64,000 nt of DNA from Phytoseiulus persimilis (Eukaryota > Arthropoda > Arachnida > Mesostigmata > Phytoseiidae): assembly GCA_037576195.1 (NCBI GenBank), contig CM075103.1, positions 24,490,001 to 24,554,000 of the forward strand, in the 5' to 3' direction. The translations under genes were made by a program, and so were the position numbers. Within the stretch, counting starts at the first letter, position 1; each line of letters opens with the position of its first letter. Below, piece after piece: positions 22,681 to 33,229 of the stretch. Under the pieces are notes generated by a model. It saw only the letters and a program-made list of their open reading frames with translations. It did not search any database and was not told where the DNA came from.

Positions 22681-24315
22681 ATGGCCAACGCAAACAGCTT
22701 CAAAAAGGTCCCGAGTCTCCGTTTCGGACTCGGCGACTCCTGGTGCCACGAAGCAGGTCTCTATAACGTCGATGGCCAGCATGGTACGTCTGCTTTCTTC
22801 TTCCACCTGAAGCGACGGGACGCTGATGGACGGTTCAATGATCTGAGGTGTAAATCTTACAAAGACTCAACAGTCAAATGTCGAGTGATAGCGAGGATCA
22901 CACCGACTGGCGAGATCCTCAAGGTTTCGGGCATTCACAATCATTTGCCGGACGCCGAAGGCTATGGAGTAGAGTTCCGGGAGGCGAGGAGAGACATGAT
23001 CACGGATATCAGAGAAAATCCCCGCAAACGTCCCGCGAAGGTCATACTCGAACACCGCCGAAAACTCCCAATCGATCCTGCTTCACAAATTGTACCCGTG
23101 AAGCAGGCTCGAACCCTCCGTCTTCACGCGAGCAAGATGCGACCGAGCATGGTGAAGTCTCTGCGTGAGTTGCACGTCAAAATTTCCTCAGATGACATCC
23201 CCGGTTTCACTTCGACCAGTGACCACCAGCGTATCCTGAGCTTCTATAGCCCCGAGTTCGAAACTGTTGTTCTGACAACAGTGACCCTACTCAGGCTCTC
23301 CAACGAAGCAGCTGTGATTCACGCAGACGCCACCTATAAAACCGCACCCCGGAAGATCTGTAAGCAACTGTTCACCATTCATGGGAACTGGAACCAGTAT
23401 GTGGGCATGGTCGCCTGCGCTTTCATGAATAAGGCGAACTTCGAAGCTTATCAGTGGGTCTTCCAGTGCTTGAAGCAGAACTCGCCAGGGCCATTCAACA
23501 TTCCAGCCTACATGGGAGACTGGGATGACGCAATGCGCAAGGCTGTCCGCCGCGAATTCCCCGAAGCGAGACTCTATGGATGCTTGTTCCATTATTCTCA
23601 AAGTCTGGTGCGAAAAGCCAGCAGCCCTGCAGTGGGCTTGGCGAACGATATCCGCCGTCCAGGGGAAATTCTCTCTACCTTCCTTGCCTTCGCTGCACTG
23701 CCTCTGCTGCCCGCACCCTTGATTCAAGGTGCGTTCCACTACTTCGCGAATCAAGCTCAGGATTTGAACGTCGGCTTCACTCCATTCCTCAATTACGTTT
23801 CCTCGTATTGGCTCCATCAAATCGGCCCAGAGGATCTTTCTGTATATAGGATGCGTAAGCGAACGAATAACGACGTCGAATCTAACAATGCGAATCTTCT
23901 ACGCGAAGCTGGTGTCCATGGCCCTTGCTGGGACCTCGTCTCGGTCCTCGTGAACGCCGCTCAGGATGTTCCCGTTAATCATGCGATCCACCAGCGCGGG
24001 GAACCGCACATTCTCTCCCGACCGAGCAAAGTCACGAGAGCCAACGACGACAGAATCCAAGCGTCTTGGAATCTCTTAGACGAAGGAGAAATCGACGACA
24101 TTCAATTCATTAACCGAGTCAAATATAGAGTGGGCAAGAAGAATATCTTGCCGAATCTCACTGGCCCTGATCCGAGAGATCCAGGCTTGCTGGCGTGGCT
24201 AAGTGATGCGGCGTCCCAGAACGCGCACACCTCGGACTCGACAGAGTCGGAATCAGTCAGGAGCCCAGTTTTCCTTAGGAGACTCCTGGACGACGACTCC
24301 GACTCGGAAACCTGA
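22681..24315 (+). CDS. MULE transposase with FLYWCH zinc finger, 544 aa, intact
   Basis: The frame is open from 22570, but the first ATG is 22681 (good context, GACATGG). The N-terminus has a FLYWCH-like finger: C57 and C67 (RCKSYKDSTVKC), then H86 and H88 in GIHNH. The DDE core follows: first Asp in HADATYKTAP (about D216), second in YMGDWDDAM (about D280/282), the diagnostic C-x2-H in GCLFHYSQ (C301/H304), and Glu in RTNNDVESNN (about E400). The acidic Ser-rich tail ends DDDSDSET. All catalytic positions are present and there is no stop or frameshift. The protein would bind and cleave the TIRs of M1 and could mobilise related elements such as M2. No intron is needed. A partial, nearly identical copy lies at 33748-35854. 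Confidence 0.9.
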   Translation: MANANSFKKVPSLRFGLGDSWCHEAGLYNVDGQHGTSAFFFHLKRRDADGRFNDLRCKSYKDSTVKCRVIARITPTGEILKVSGIHNHLPDAEGYGVEFREARRDMITDIRENPRKRPAKVILEHRRKLPIDPASQIVPVKQARTLRLHASKMRPSMVKSLRELHVKISSDDIPGFTSTSDHQRILSFYSPEFETVVLTTVTLLRLSNEAAVIHADATYKTAPRKICKQLFTIHGNWNQYVGMVACAFMNKANFEAYQWVFQCLKQNSPGPFNIPAYMGDWDDAMRKAVRREFPEARLYGCLFHYSQSLVRKASSPAVGLANDIRRPGEILSTFLAFAALPLLPAPLIQGAFHYFANQAQDLNVGFTPFLNYVSSYWLHQIGPEDLSVYRMRKRTNNDVESNNANLLREAGVHGPCWDLVSVLVNAAQDVPVNHAIHQRGEPHILSRPSKVTRANDDRIQASWNLLDEGEIDDIQFINRVKYRVGKKNILPNLTGPDPRDPGLLAWLSDAASQNAHTSDSTESESVRSPVFLRRLLDDDSDSET

Positions 24316-26265
24316 CTCTCGCTTCCCGAAGAAAGCCCGGACTCGTAGGAGCTGATTTGTGCTAGACTGACCGATTAGTTCGATTGGTCTTGAAATCTGA
24401 CAGAGCTTCATTGTGCCATGGTTCATATCATAGTTTATACCATATATTCTCGTAGACTGCTATCACATAATATAAACGCGTTAACTCTGATGACATCATA
24501 AACACTCGTAAACGGAATGAGACCGGCCCGACCGAATGTCGAGCATGATTCCGATCCGATTCCCATTCCGATTCGAGAGGTTTTCTTTCCTGGCTGTTTT
24601 CTCGTGGGACTCGTTGTTCTCGCACGCAGGAACATTGCTATCCTCTTACTGCATTGTCCGTTCCAGGATATGCAAAAAGCATTGCCTTCGACGGGTTCAC
24701 GTCCAGGTTGAAAACACTGACCAGTCGACATCACTTGAGCGCCAAGATTCGCAATACCTAGGCTCGGCAACTTCCCTTGTGGCTGCCGTCCGTCTAGCTC
24801 TCTCGAATCCTGTAGAAAAGGCGCTTTCCTCGGATGATTTCATTCTACGCGTGATTCAATCCCAACATCGCGCAGCACCGGCTGTTAGCTCATCGAAAGC
24901 TCCGCTAAGGCGACGGGCTCCTTCCCCATATCTCGCCGGCACCTAGGAGCGCCCGCTCACGGAGAGCATGAACGAATGCATCCATCCGCCTGAACGGACT
25001 GTAAACATTGGGGCCCTATTACCTACACCCGTCCGGTAGAGCTGCTCTAACAGTCCCTTTAAATAATGCGTTCATTGGGTACTTTTTGAGCGCTTGTGGC
25101 CGCCTCCCTCTGGAGCTCGCTCTCATCTAGCTTCTATGCGAGGCGTCGAAAATATATGATTCATGATTCGAAAGGATCTTTGGGCGCTTAGGCTCATTGT
25201 TCCTGGGTTGCGATACCTGAAGAAACTCGATGAAACTCTCTCTGATGCGAGTTGATGGAGTATGTAACAGCGATTGAGCTTCCAATGCTTGACGAAGGAT
25301 TCATCAATTGAAGTCCGTCTCTTTTCCGTCCTCGAGATCCTACAAACGAAGTCGATGCAAACTGAAGAAGTTCGTGGACTGTCCTTCTCGGAATCGTGCA
25401 CGAAGAACCATTGAAGTCGTTCTATCGCCCGTTCAGCTCCATGCACAGCTGTAGGCTTCTTCGCCTCTCGGCACTCCTCTCCGTTTTCTGAACCAGAGTC
25501 ACACAGCCCTGATTCGCCACGATTTCCTGGACGATCTCATCTTCGTGAGGTTCAACTGAAGAGGGGCACTGGACATTATCGTCAATGGACAAGAATGTCC
25601 CGAGATTTCGACTTGGAAGCAGATCGGAATCGGTTTGGTCAAAGTGATCAATTCGGCTAGGCGTTCCGCATCGCGGAAACTTCTCATTCTTTCATTCGAC
25701 GAAATTTCCGCTCGTGACGGAATGACTCGAATAAGCGGAGCCTTGTACCGATGAACCGGAGCGTGTCCCATGGAGAGAATTGGGGGATTCGACTTTCGAT
25801 CCGAATAATCGGATGATCCGATTATCCGGTGTTCTCGTTAAGCGGAGTCCACTGTACTCAGTCTCTAAGACTGCTGAAGTCTTGCTCCACAGTGGATTCT
25901 CCCACGACAACCTATCGTTAGCCAGCTTTGCCGCAAGGAGGGGCGACGAGTATGAAAGGGAGAGTACGACTATCGATGCCCTAGAGAGGAGTGGAGCAGC
26001 TCGCATGTGAAGTGTCAAAAAGATTCTTGAGGAACGTTACCTGGACCAGGCCACTACATGGGGAAATAGGAAATCGAGGAAATGTTGAATGGGAGTCCGT
26101 CGAAGAAACCTACGAGACTTCTATTCTTCCCGATTGGGAATTGAGGACAGGATTATCGAATAGCCAGAGCAGCAACTCAATCTAGAGAGTGCACAGCAAG
26201 TGGCTTGAAAGATTTCGACGCCTCGCATAGAAGCTTCCCTAGCTTGGAGCGAGCTCTAGATTCTG

Positions 26266-26366
26266 TCGCGATGATGGGTTTTCGCGGTAATGGGTTTTCG
26301 CTGCGATGGGTTTTCGCCGCGATGGGTTTTCACGGTGATGGGTTTTCGCGGTGATGGGCTGTAGCC
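26266..26366. repeat. M1 right TIR: 16-bp tandem repeats
   Basis: Six units of GATGGGTTTTCGCGGT type, the inverse complement of the left array, ending at the TSD TACAAGGC (26367-26374). Confidence 0.85.
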
Positions 26367-26404
26367 TACAAGGCACTGGATTTTTCGTAGAGAATAAGTA
26401 TGGG

Positions 26405-26735
26405 TCTCACCCAATCCCCCGCACCGCCCCGAGGCCGCTTGCTGTCGGCCCGCTCGCATCGCTTCGCTCGCTCGCCAGAAACCTATCCTAACCTTAACCA
26501 ATCGTCACGCACTGCCCCGAGGCCGCTTGCTGTCGGTCCGCTCGCTCGCTAGAAACCTAACCTAACCTTACCCAATCACCCCGCACTGCCATCAGGCCAC
26601 TTGCTGTCAGTCTGCTCGCATCGCTTCACTCGCTCGCCAGGAACCTACCCTAACCTCTTCCGATCCCTCCGCACTGACATCAGGCCGCTTGCTGCCAGTC
26701 TGCTCGCATCGCTCCGCGCGCTCGCCAGTTTGAGT
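26405..26735. repeat. Approximately 85-bp tandem repeat with CCTAACCTAACC tracts
   Basis: Three to four units, each with a GC-rich part (CGCACTGCC...GGCCGCTTGCTGTC...CGCTCGCCAG) followed by AAACCTAACCTAACC-like sequence. The CCTAA words resemble the arthropod telomere repeat TTAGG but are too short and embedded to be a telomere. Confidence 0.75.
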
Positions 26736-27240
26736 CCCTTGTCTCGCCGTTTTCATCTGCTACGGCAAGCAGTGACTCGCTACCCGCCTAACCGACAAGA
26801 ACCCTATTACACCCAAGCGATGGACGCCGACAATAACGTCAACATTGCGTTCATCGAAGGAGCACCGACAATCATCCGTCTCGAAATCAGGTCTCGTCAC
26901 AGGTAACGGACAACTTCTCGTGTCTACATGTACTACTAGTCCGGGAGACAGCGTAGAAGGGATCTGAGGCTACTGGTGTGAATGCCCGGACGGAGCCCGA
27001 ACAGTCGGCTGCTGTTCCCACGTTGACCGAGGGGGAGACAGGCTCAGGAGAGAGGCATGCTGGCGAATGAAGAATGTCGTCTGGTACGAAAGAAGCAACA
27101 CGTGGTAGTCTGTGAGAGCGCTTTTTTCTCCAAAAAGAAGTGCTGTGAGTGAAGTGTGGTGAAAGAAATCCAAGCAGAGGAGACTGGGTGAGGCATCGGT
27201 AAAAAAAGACTCGTAAAATAACTCGGGAGATACAGAAAAA

Positions 27241-27893
27241 ATGGCACAGGTGAAGGCCTGTGCTAAATGCATAGGAATGATGTGGGCTTTGGAGTCTGAT
27301 CCGAAGATCCACTGCATCCCATGCGCGCTTACGACAAACTGTAAGCGATGTGGCAGCTGTGGGAACGTTGTGAGAGACCTCAACGACCAGAAGCAAGCCA
27401 ACGAGAAGCTCCCGGCAGAATGGCGAGAAGCAAAAGACAAGATCATTGCCATGCAAGATCAACTAATCTAGCTGAACAGCTCGCTTAACGAAACGAACAA
27501 AAGATAAAGAGAGTATCTAGAGAGAGACAGAACAACAGGGACACGTATGTGCCCTGAACGGATGGAGACTGAAGGCTCCGTCGATGAACCAGAAGTACTA
27601 AATCTGGTATTGATAGCAGGCGATGGGCCGCTATCAGATACGCCATGGATACGCCCCATGGCTTGGAAGCAATCTATAAAAAAAAAGGCGTACCGATTAA
27701 ACAGGGCGTTTTGCCCAAGACAACAGATGAACACCTTGAGGAAACCAAGGAATTTCTGGGCGAAAGATCAGAATCAGAGGTAGAAGACATCCTCTGGTTT
27801 GTAGGCCTAGGCGTTGCTGTTGTGGTCGGCTTGGGCGGGATCGCTTTAGCGGTCCTCTCCTTCCGTAGATCTCCTTCCGTTGCATTCACGTGA
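27241..27893 (+). pseudogene. Cys-rich / coiled-coil / hydrophobic-segment ORF, broken
   Basis: One frame from ATG 27241 is interrupted by TAG (27469) and a TAA about 33 nt later, then shifts frame in the A-run at 27677-27684. It begins with four CxxC-type pairs (CAKC, CIPC, CKRC, with a further C) in 40 residues, then a charged helix (RDLNDQKQANEKLPAEWREA). Next is a segment LNLVLIAGDGPLSD faintly like the GDS block of ORF1 esterases, and finally a 20-residue hydrophobic stretch around VGLGVAVVVGLGGIALAV followed by RR. Non-LTR ORF1 proteins often combine zinc fingers, coiled coils and esterase domains, but the membrane-like segment is unusual. I do not know the family. Confidence 0.35.
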
Positions 27894-28064
27894 GCGATCT
27901 CATAGGCAGCGTGGCAGGGAATCGTGCAAGGCGCTGTTTGCCGAATCTTTCTTCTCGTGCCATGATTTCGTCGAATGTCGTCGTCGCTGAGAAACACGTT
28001 CCTCTATCCGCGAGCATCTCGTTGATGACCGCTGGGACATCGGCTTCTTTCAAGAGACTTCCTC

Positions 28065-28240
28065 TTACAAGGGAACTACACGAAGTGTAACATCCAGATT
28101 TGAATGAGAAGGTGCCCATTTTGTAGTCCATGGTGGGTCATGTTCAGGCCCACAGTTGATCGTCTTGAAAGGGCCCGTGTTCTTTTTGTAGAAGTTCCGA
28201 AATTCCGAGAAAAAAAGAGGTTTTCCTGCTTTCCAGCGCG
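28065..28240 (-). repeat. Repeat family R, inverted partial copy
   Basis: Reverse complement matches the 3' half of R at 33060-33225 and 33435-33600 (key words AAATCTGGGTGTTACACTTC and GACGATCAACTG). It is more diverged than the other two copies are from each other. Confidence 0.7.
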
Positions 28241-28493
28241 TATTGAACCCCTGTTCTTGATTGGTGACTCGAGTTTTTGACCCTGAATTAGTCTTCCCCC
28301 TGGATCGTTTGTGACCGAGCGGCAGCACGATATGACACCTCCTTGCGGTCATGATCGTGGATTAGTTCCGACGTCCTGAGGACGACGGGAGCAACTCCTA
28401 TCAAGAGGAACGACACAAGAAAAAACAATCAATTACAAGCAAACATATCCTGTAGCTTTGCTCTCCAAAATTTTGTTGATGACACCAACTTGC

Positions 28494-28698
28494 ATATGTG
28501 AGCGGCATGGTGTGACAAGGCTAGACACCTGTTGAAGACTATGCCTCACAGGTCACCCAGGATACTGCTTTCCGCTCCAAGTTAGGTGAAACAAATATTC
28601 ACTCGATCTCTCTGTGTACTACCTAGTCCAGTCACTGATTCAGAGTCGAAAACCCCGGTCAATAATCAGAAATAGGGGAGTCAATCGGCCGTGGAACG
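28494..28698 (+). repeat. Repeat family R, unit 1 left part (split by MULE M3)
   Basis: Direct match to 33230-33445 (GTGAGCGGCATGG ... GGGGAGTCAATCGGCC). The unit resumes at 33044 after the MULE insertion and runs to about 33229. The uninterrupted second unit at 33230-33605 shows the empty insertion site. Confidence 0.85.
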
Positions 28699-28882
28699 GG
28701 TTATGCCTCAGATGCCAGAAACTCAGATGCCAGAATCTCAGATGCCAGAAACTCAGATGCCAGAAACTCAGATGCCAGAAACTCAGATGCCAGAAAACTC
28801 AGATGCCAGAAAACTCAGATGCCAGAATAGAACACTCTCCCGATTCTGAAGAGGTCTCCGCTAACTAAGCGGCCTCGGTGGC
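28699..28882. repeat. M3 left TIR with ~15-bp tandem repeats
   Basis: About eight units of CTCAGATGCCAGAAA from 28706 to 28828, then an inner inverted block. The right arm has only three units, so the arrays have changed length independently. Confidence 0.85.
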
Positions 28883-29671
28883 GATGCGTCTCCGACGTCT
28901 GCATCAAGCGAGAGTCATGCAGCAGACTCCCCTCTACACCGTGCATACGCTGCACCGCACCTCCTGCGGCCGCACTCGATTCATTGATAGTTTGCTGATG
29001 ATGGGAATGGATGATTCATGATGAATAAAGAGAACACTTGATGCATGTCTCCAACCTCGATCAGCGTGGACGTTCGGGGACTCACGTCGAGGTGAAATAG
29101 AATAGCGATCCTTCCTGCACTCCGAGCGGTCGCAGCCCACTTGGCCGAAGACTCGCGCAGCCTCTGCTTGGCTTCTCGGCCAATGGCTCTTCGGTTCCGC
29201 AAAACTTCGTTCGGAGCTGGAAAGATAATTGAATTAGCGGTTCTCGATCGTAGAATCAAGCGGGTAAATAGGGAGGAAGTTCGTTTTCAAGCCCTCTGCC
29301 GAGCTGGCGGGCCTAGAGCGACGTTTTAGGAAAAAAGGGGTCAAGTTCAGTGGCTGAACTAGTCGTTCCGTAGGCTTACGTTACAGATCGATCTCGCCAA
29401 CTACCAGTACCATATGAGCAAGTCGCTGACAGGTACGCGACAGTGCCGCAAAGCACAACTCTGGGCGATTTCAGTTTCCTTGCGGCTAACTTCCGGCAAA
29501 ACTGCACAACACGCGAACCCTCGCCGGTGGAACGCGAGCCTGCGTCAAAACAGCTTCCCGGCGAAACGGACTGTTAGAGCATGTCCAGGGATGATTATAA
29601 GGCGGTTGTTATTGTTTCGAAATCGAACCCTTGACCAGCAAAGGAACAGGCGGTAGGCTCCGAAAGGCAAA

Positions 29672-31804
29672 ATGGAAGTGAAGGAAATCCCGTCCACGAA
29701 AAACAAACCTATGTTTGTCCTTGAAAAGTACCTTTTCGAGACTGAGAAGTACAAAGGCGACAGGTTCTACTGCCGTTGTATTCGGCTAAGGCACAGCGGA
29801 TGTCCCGCGCGAGCAGTGATCCGAAAGGTAAAGTCCTGCGCGACCACCGCGCAGTTGTGAACGTAAGGGAATTCGGGAAAAAGATTTCCGGAGATTCCAC
29901 AGTAGGCTCCAAAGGCAATAGATTTGAGATTATTTGTCCGCAGTGTTTCATGATGATCGGGCAATCACGATGGCCGGTCAAAATGAACCACGAGGTACTT
30001 GATAATTCGCGCTGGTCAGTCTTCACTAGGCTTTCAAACGGTTACTTGACGGCGATTTTTTTGCGCTCATCAACCGCAACAACCGCATTCAATCGTAGGA
30101 CGGTGATAACTCGGGAGGATTGAGATCTAGAATTTGGCGCCAAGCCTTGAACAAAATCGAACTGAGAGACATGGAAGCGGCTTTGAGCATTCAGCTTGGC
30201 ATAGCGAATGTGCAGAGGCAATGTTCAGCGGAAATAAGATCGGATGATATTTGAGCTGGATCGTTGGAAACGATGAGACGATAGACTCGGGTCCAATCAC
30301 TCCTCTATAAATTAGGAGAAACTCAAGCCGTCCAGCTTGTTCTTGAATCGGAACGAACTCAGAATTCCGTGGGTCGATGACTCCGTGATACCCGATGGAC
30401 TTGTACTATTTCGTTCGTTGAAACTCAGATGAATGGTGTCACCTCATCCCAAGGTCCCTCTCCGGAGTCCTTGCCACGCCGCCGTGAACATTTTTAACAG
30501 AGCATCATACTAATTCCTGCAGATGCCACATCCGACGATCTCGAAAACATCCGGAACTCACAACCACGGGCCAGACGAGGCCGAAGTCGTCGATAGATCA
30601 ACGTCCAACTCGATGAAGGCCGCAGTCATCGCCCAGCCCGAAAAGACCCTCAAAGAAGTCTACCTTGGCGAAAAAGCGACGGCCATCGCTGAGCTGCAAG
30701 AAGATCACGAGACGGAGCAAATTGGTGCGGTAGTACCTAACTTTGATGCGGTTCGTTGTGTACTACAGCGCGCACGTGCGACCATCCGTCCGCCGCTCCC
30801 AGAATCCAGAGCGGAAATCGTGCTCGAAGGCGATTGGGCTCTGAATTTGGGAGGCGATCCCTTCCTCCTCTTCGATGACGGGCTCGAGGATAGAATTTTG
30901 GGATTCAGCACGCCAGAGCCCCTGACTCACATGTTCAACGCGGATACGATTTTCATGGACGGAACATTTAGAGTCGTGCCGACACTTTTTACCCAGCTGT
31001 ACAGTCTCCATGGGTTTTTTCGCCAGCGAGATGATACCTTTTGTGTATTTCTTGCTCCCAGACAAAACCAATGGCACGTACATCCGTATGTTCAATCTCT
31101 TGAAAAATCACGCAACGTCGAAAGGAGCAGTCTTCGCGCCAGCCCGGTTCCAACTCGACTTCGAACAAGCCACCTTACGAGCTATTGAAGAAGCGTTCCC
31201 TCACTCAGAAATCTAAGGATGCCATTTCCACTTTTGTCAAAGTCTTTGGCGGAAAGTCCAGAGTCTCGGATTGGCAAGATTCTATGATGATCAGGCGGTG
31301 AAGCGATTCATTCGGTGCTCGGGTGCGCTAGCTATGGTACCATTGCATCTCGTGGAGGACGCTTGGATGGAGATTAATGCGGAATAACCCGGGCCAGACC
31401 ATGAAGCCTACGGGGCTCTCGAGGACTACAAGATGTACTTCATCGATACCTGGTTAGAAAATGAGACTGTGTTTCCTCGGGCGCTTTGGAACCATTACGC
31501 TAATTCCGGGCCCAGAACAACCAACCATGTGGAAGGTTGGCACCAGTCGCTCAATTCCACGGTGAAGAAACGTCACGCGAACTTCGTCGAAATGATTTCA
31601 CATTTGAAACTGCAGGAGCAGAGATTTCGCCATGACATGATACTACTCGAAGCAGGAGGGCGCCCTCCGAGGAAAAACCTGACTTACAAGCTTCTCAATG
31701 AAAAGTACGCAGGTCTTGTGACTCGCCTCCAAACTAACCAGCTCACACTCCTGAAGTTCAGTCGACACGTTGCGTTTATTCTCCCATCGTTCGAGACACG
31801 GTAG
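29672..31804 (+). pseudogene. FLYWCH-MULE transposase of M3, one intron, one frameshift and two stops
   Basis: Exon 1 (29672-29827) encodes a FLYWCH finger (YLFETEKYKGDRFYCRC ... GCPARAVIRK). The next exon begins after CTGCAG at 30523, giving TSGTHNHGPD, the H-x-H that completes the finger. The intron 29828-30522 is GT...AG, phase 0. Exon 2 has MDGTFRVVPTLFTQLYSLHG (first catalytic Asp), then a frameshift in the T6 run at about 31014-31019, then SEMIPFVYFLLPDK...FEQATLRAIEEAFPHSEI. A TAA stop falls just before GCHFHFCQSLWR (the C-x-H motif), another stop after NAE (about 31385), and finally the Glu motif TTNHVEGWHQSLN and FVEMISHLKLQEQ. The gene is of the same superfamily as M1 but of a distinct subfamily (VEGWHQSL versus NDVESNNANL). 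Confidence 0.85.
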
Positions 31805-32935
31805 CAATGTCGGCATTGTGTAGTCAGCACATCACATCACGGTTCTATGGTTCACTTCCGATCGCAGTCAATTTGTTCGAGTGCGTGCGCTCGAGTTTGT
31901 GATCCTAGAATTCGCACCACCCGTATTTCGAAGCTTTCATTCCGTATCCACGAGCAGGATATATCTATGTCCTCCTCCCCATGTTCTTCTAGTAGCTCGA
32001 CCTCGCATTGAGGCGCCGCACTCAAGGTTCGCTACATATGCAAGGTTTGCATATGGGCTCGATCCGATATCTTTTTGTGAGATTTCCCAGTTCCGAGCAT
32101 CAGCGAAGCAAGCGCTAGAGACGCTCGATCAAAAGAATCGTCTTGGGTATTGTCCAGGATAAGATTCTCCTCTCTTTGTTAGCCCACGCTGATTCGTTTT
32201 TCAGTCGATGTTTTAGTGTTCCAGAAATGATACCTATGCGTATAAGTTGTGTTACCCGGTGGGATGAAATAAGAATTTCGCGCACTTTCTTCCCCGATTT
32301 CTTCTACGATTAAAGAAATCTGATGCTACGTTTGTAGCTCAAGTTTGTGTTTTTCCTAAACTTGTCTCATCCTACTCACTTCGTTGTTGAGCTATGATGT
32401 CGACAGAGTCAAGAACTGAGCAATTTCTTGACGGAATTCGCGCCTTGCGGAGCCAGCGCTATCAAAGTGAGAAGCATTCGGTCGTCTTCCAAACCCCTGA
32501 TAGAGGACATGAGTTTCGAAACGTCGCGCCGCCGAGTTTCTTGCTGCCCTCAGTGCGGGAAGTTCTTCCGGTACCTCCATCATCGGGACGAATCTCGACT
32601 GTCTTTCGAATCCTCCAGAGGAGCTCGAAGGGACAGCCTCTCCGAACTGTCTCCAACCCCTTTGACACAGACGAGGCCAGAATATTACTCACGCTAAGAA
32701 ACAAAGCGATACACAGCCCCACGATGAGGGAAAGTCCAAACGGGAGAGCAGGTTTTTCTAAAGCTATGGGAGAATATCAGCATTCGATCCATGCTGAATC
32801 ATCAGAGAGCGGGCTGACAGCATTCAAAATTATACCAGATCTAGGCAACCGATGCTTATTCGTCAGCCAAGCGAGATTCTTGTCCGATGTGGCCTGGAGT
32901 AAACCAAAGCAATTCTACCGCCGAACTTCATACGC
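31805..32935. other. Right arm of M3; possible small zinc-finger ORF
   Basis: Non-coding until about 32394, where overlapping ORFs begin. One frame (32428-32697) contains CCPQCGKFFRYLHHRDE, a C-x2-C plus H-H layout like a single C2H2/BED finger. The 280-codon frame overlapping it runs out through the TIR into repeat R and is probably spurious. No homologue recognised. Confidence 0.3.
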
Positions 32936-33043
32936 CGCCTCCAAAGGCCCGCTAAATCAGCGGGGACCTCTTCAGAATCGGGAGAGTGTTATATTCTGGC
33001 ATCTGAGTTTTCTGGCATCTGAGTTTCTGGCATCTGAGGCTAC
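32936..33043. repeat. M3 right TIR with ~15-bp tandem repeats
   Basis: Three units of TTCTGGCATCTGAG-type sequence preceded by the inverted block CCTCTTCAGAATCGGGAGAG. Confidence 0.85.
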
Positions 33044-33229
33044 GCCGTGGAACGCCGGGAAACTTATTTTTTCCGAATCCCGAGCTCCTCGAGAAAAAAA
33101 CCACGGATCCATTCAAGACGATCAACTGCGGCCCCGAACATGGCCCAGCATAGACTACCGAACGGGCACCCTCTCATTCAAATCTGGGTGTTACACTTCG
33201 TATAGTTCCCTTGCAAGAAAAACTTTGTA
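33044..33229 (+). repeat. Repeat family R, unit 1 right part
   Basis: Continuation of 28494-28698 beyond the MULE, beginning with the duplicated target GCCGTGGAACG. Confidence 0.85.

Larger units (their letters stand above)
20132..26366 (+). mobile_element. Complete MULE transposon M1 (FLYWCH type), 6,235 bp, 8-bp TSD
   Basis: Both ends show an inverted terminus of the form GG-N6-CCCATYACCGCG (20132 on plus; 26366 on minus) continuing into about six 16-bp tandem repeats. The direct octamer TACAAGGC flanks the element (20124-20131 and 26367-26374); MULEs make 8-11-bp TSDs. Inside is one intact transposase gene. Additional inverted pairs (20250-20335 with 25035-25115; 21650-21750 with 24950-25030; 25109-25152 with 26211-26262) show that the arms are long but interrupted by later insertions of about 1.1-1.3 kb. 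FLYWCH plus MULE with long TIRs fits the animal Phantom/Foldback-like group of MULEs. Confidence 0.85.
28699..33043 (+). mobile_element. MULE M3 inserted in repeat R, about 10-11-bp TSD
   Basis: The ends are GGTTATGCCTCAGATGCC (28699) and, inverted at 33043, GTAGCCTCAGATGCC. Both run into arrays of a ~15-bp unit CTCAGATGCCAGAAA, then share a further inverted block (AGAACACTCTCCCGATTCTG, about 28826-28880 with 32936-32998). GCCGTGGAACG flanks it on both sides (28688-28698 and 33044-33054). The neighbouring R unit reads GGCCCTGGAACGCCGG with no insertion, an independent proof of the boundaries. The single gene inside is a broken FLYWCH/MULE transposase. Confidence 0.85.

Noticed and set aside
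23287-23820. 177-codon minus-strand ORF
   Set aside because: Shadow of the M1 transposase gene on the opposite strand.
26460-26800. Telomere end
   Set aside because: CCTAA words are few, degenerate and embedded in a longer GC-rich unit, with TE sequence on both sides.
28706-28828. CRISPR or ordinary microsatellite
   Set aside because: The array is the TIR of MULE M3, shown by its inverted partner at the other end and the flanking TSD.
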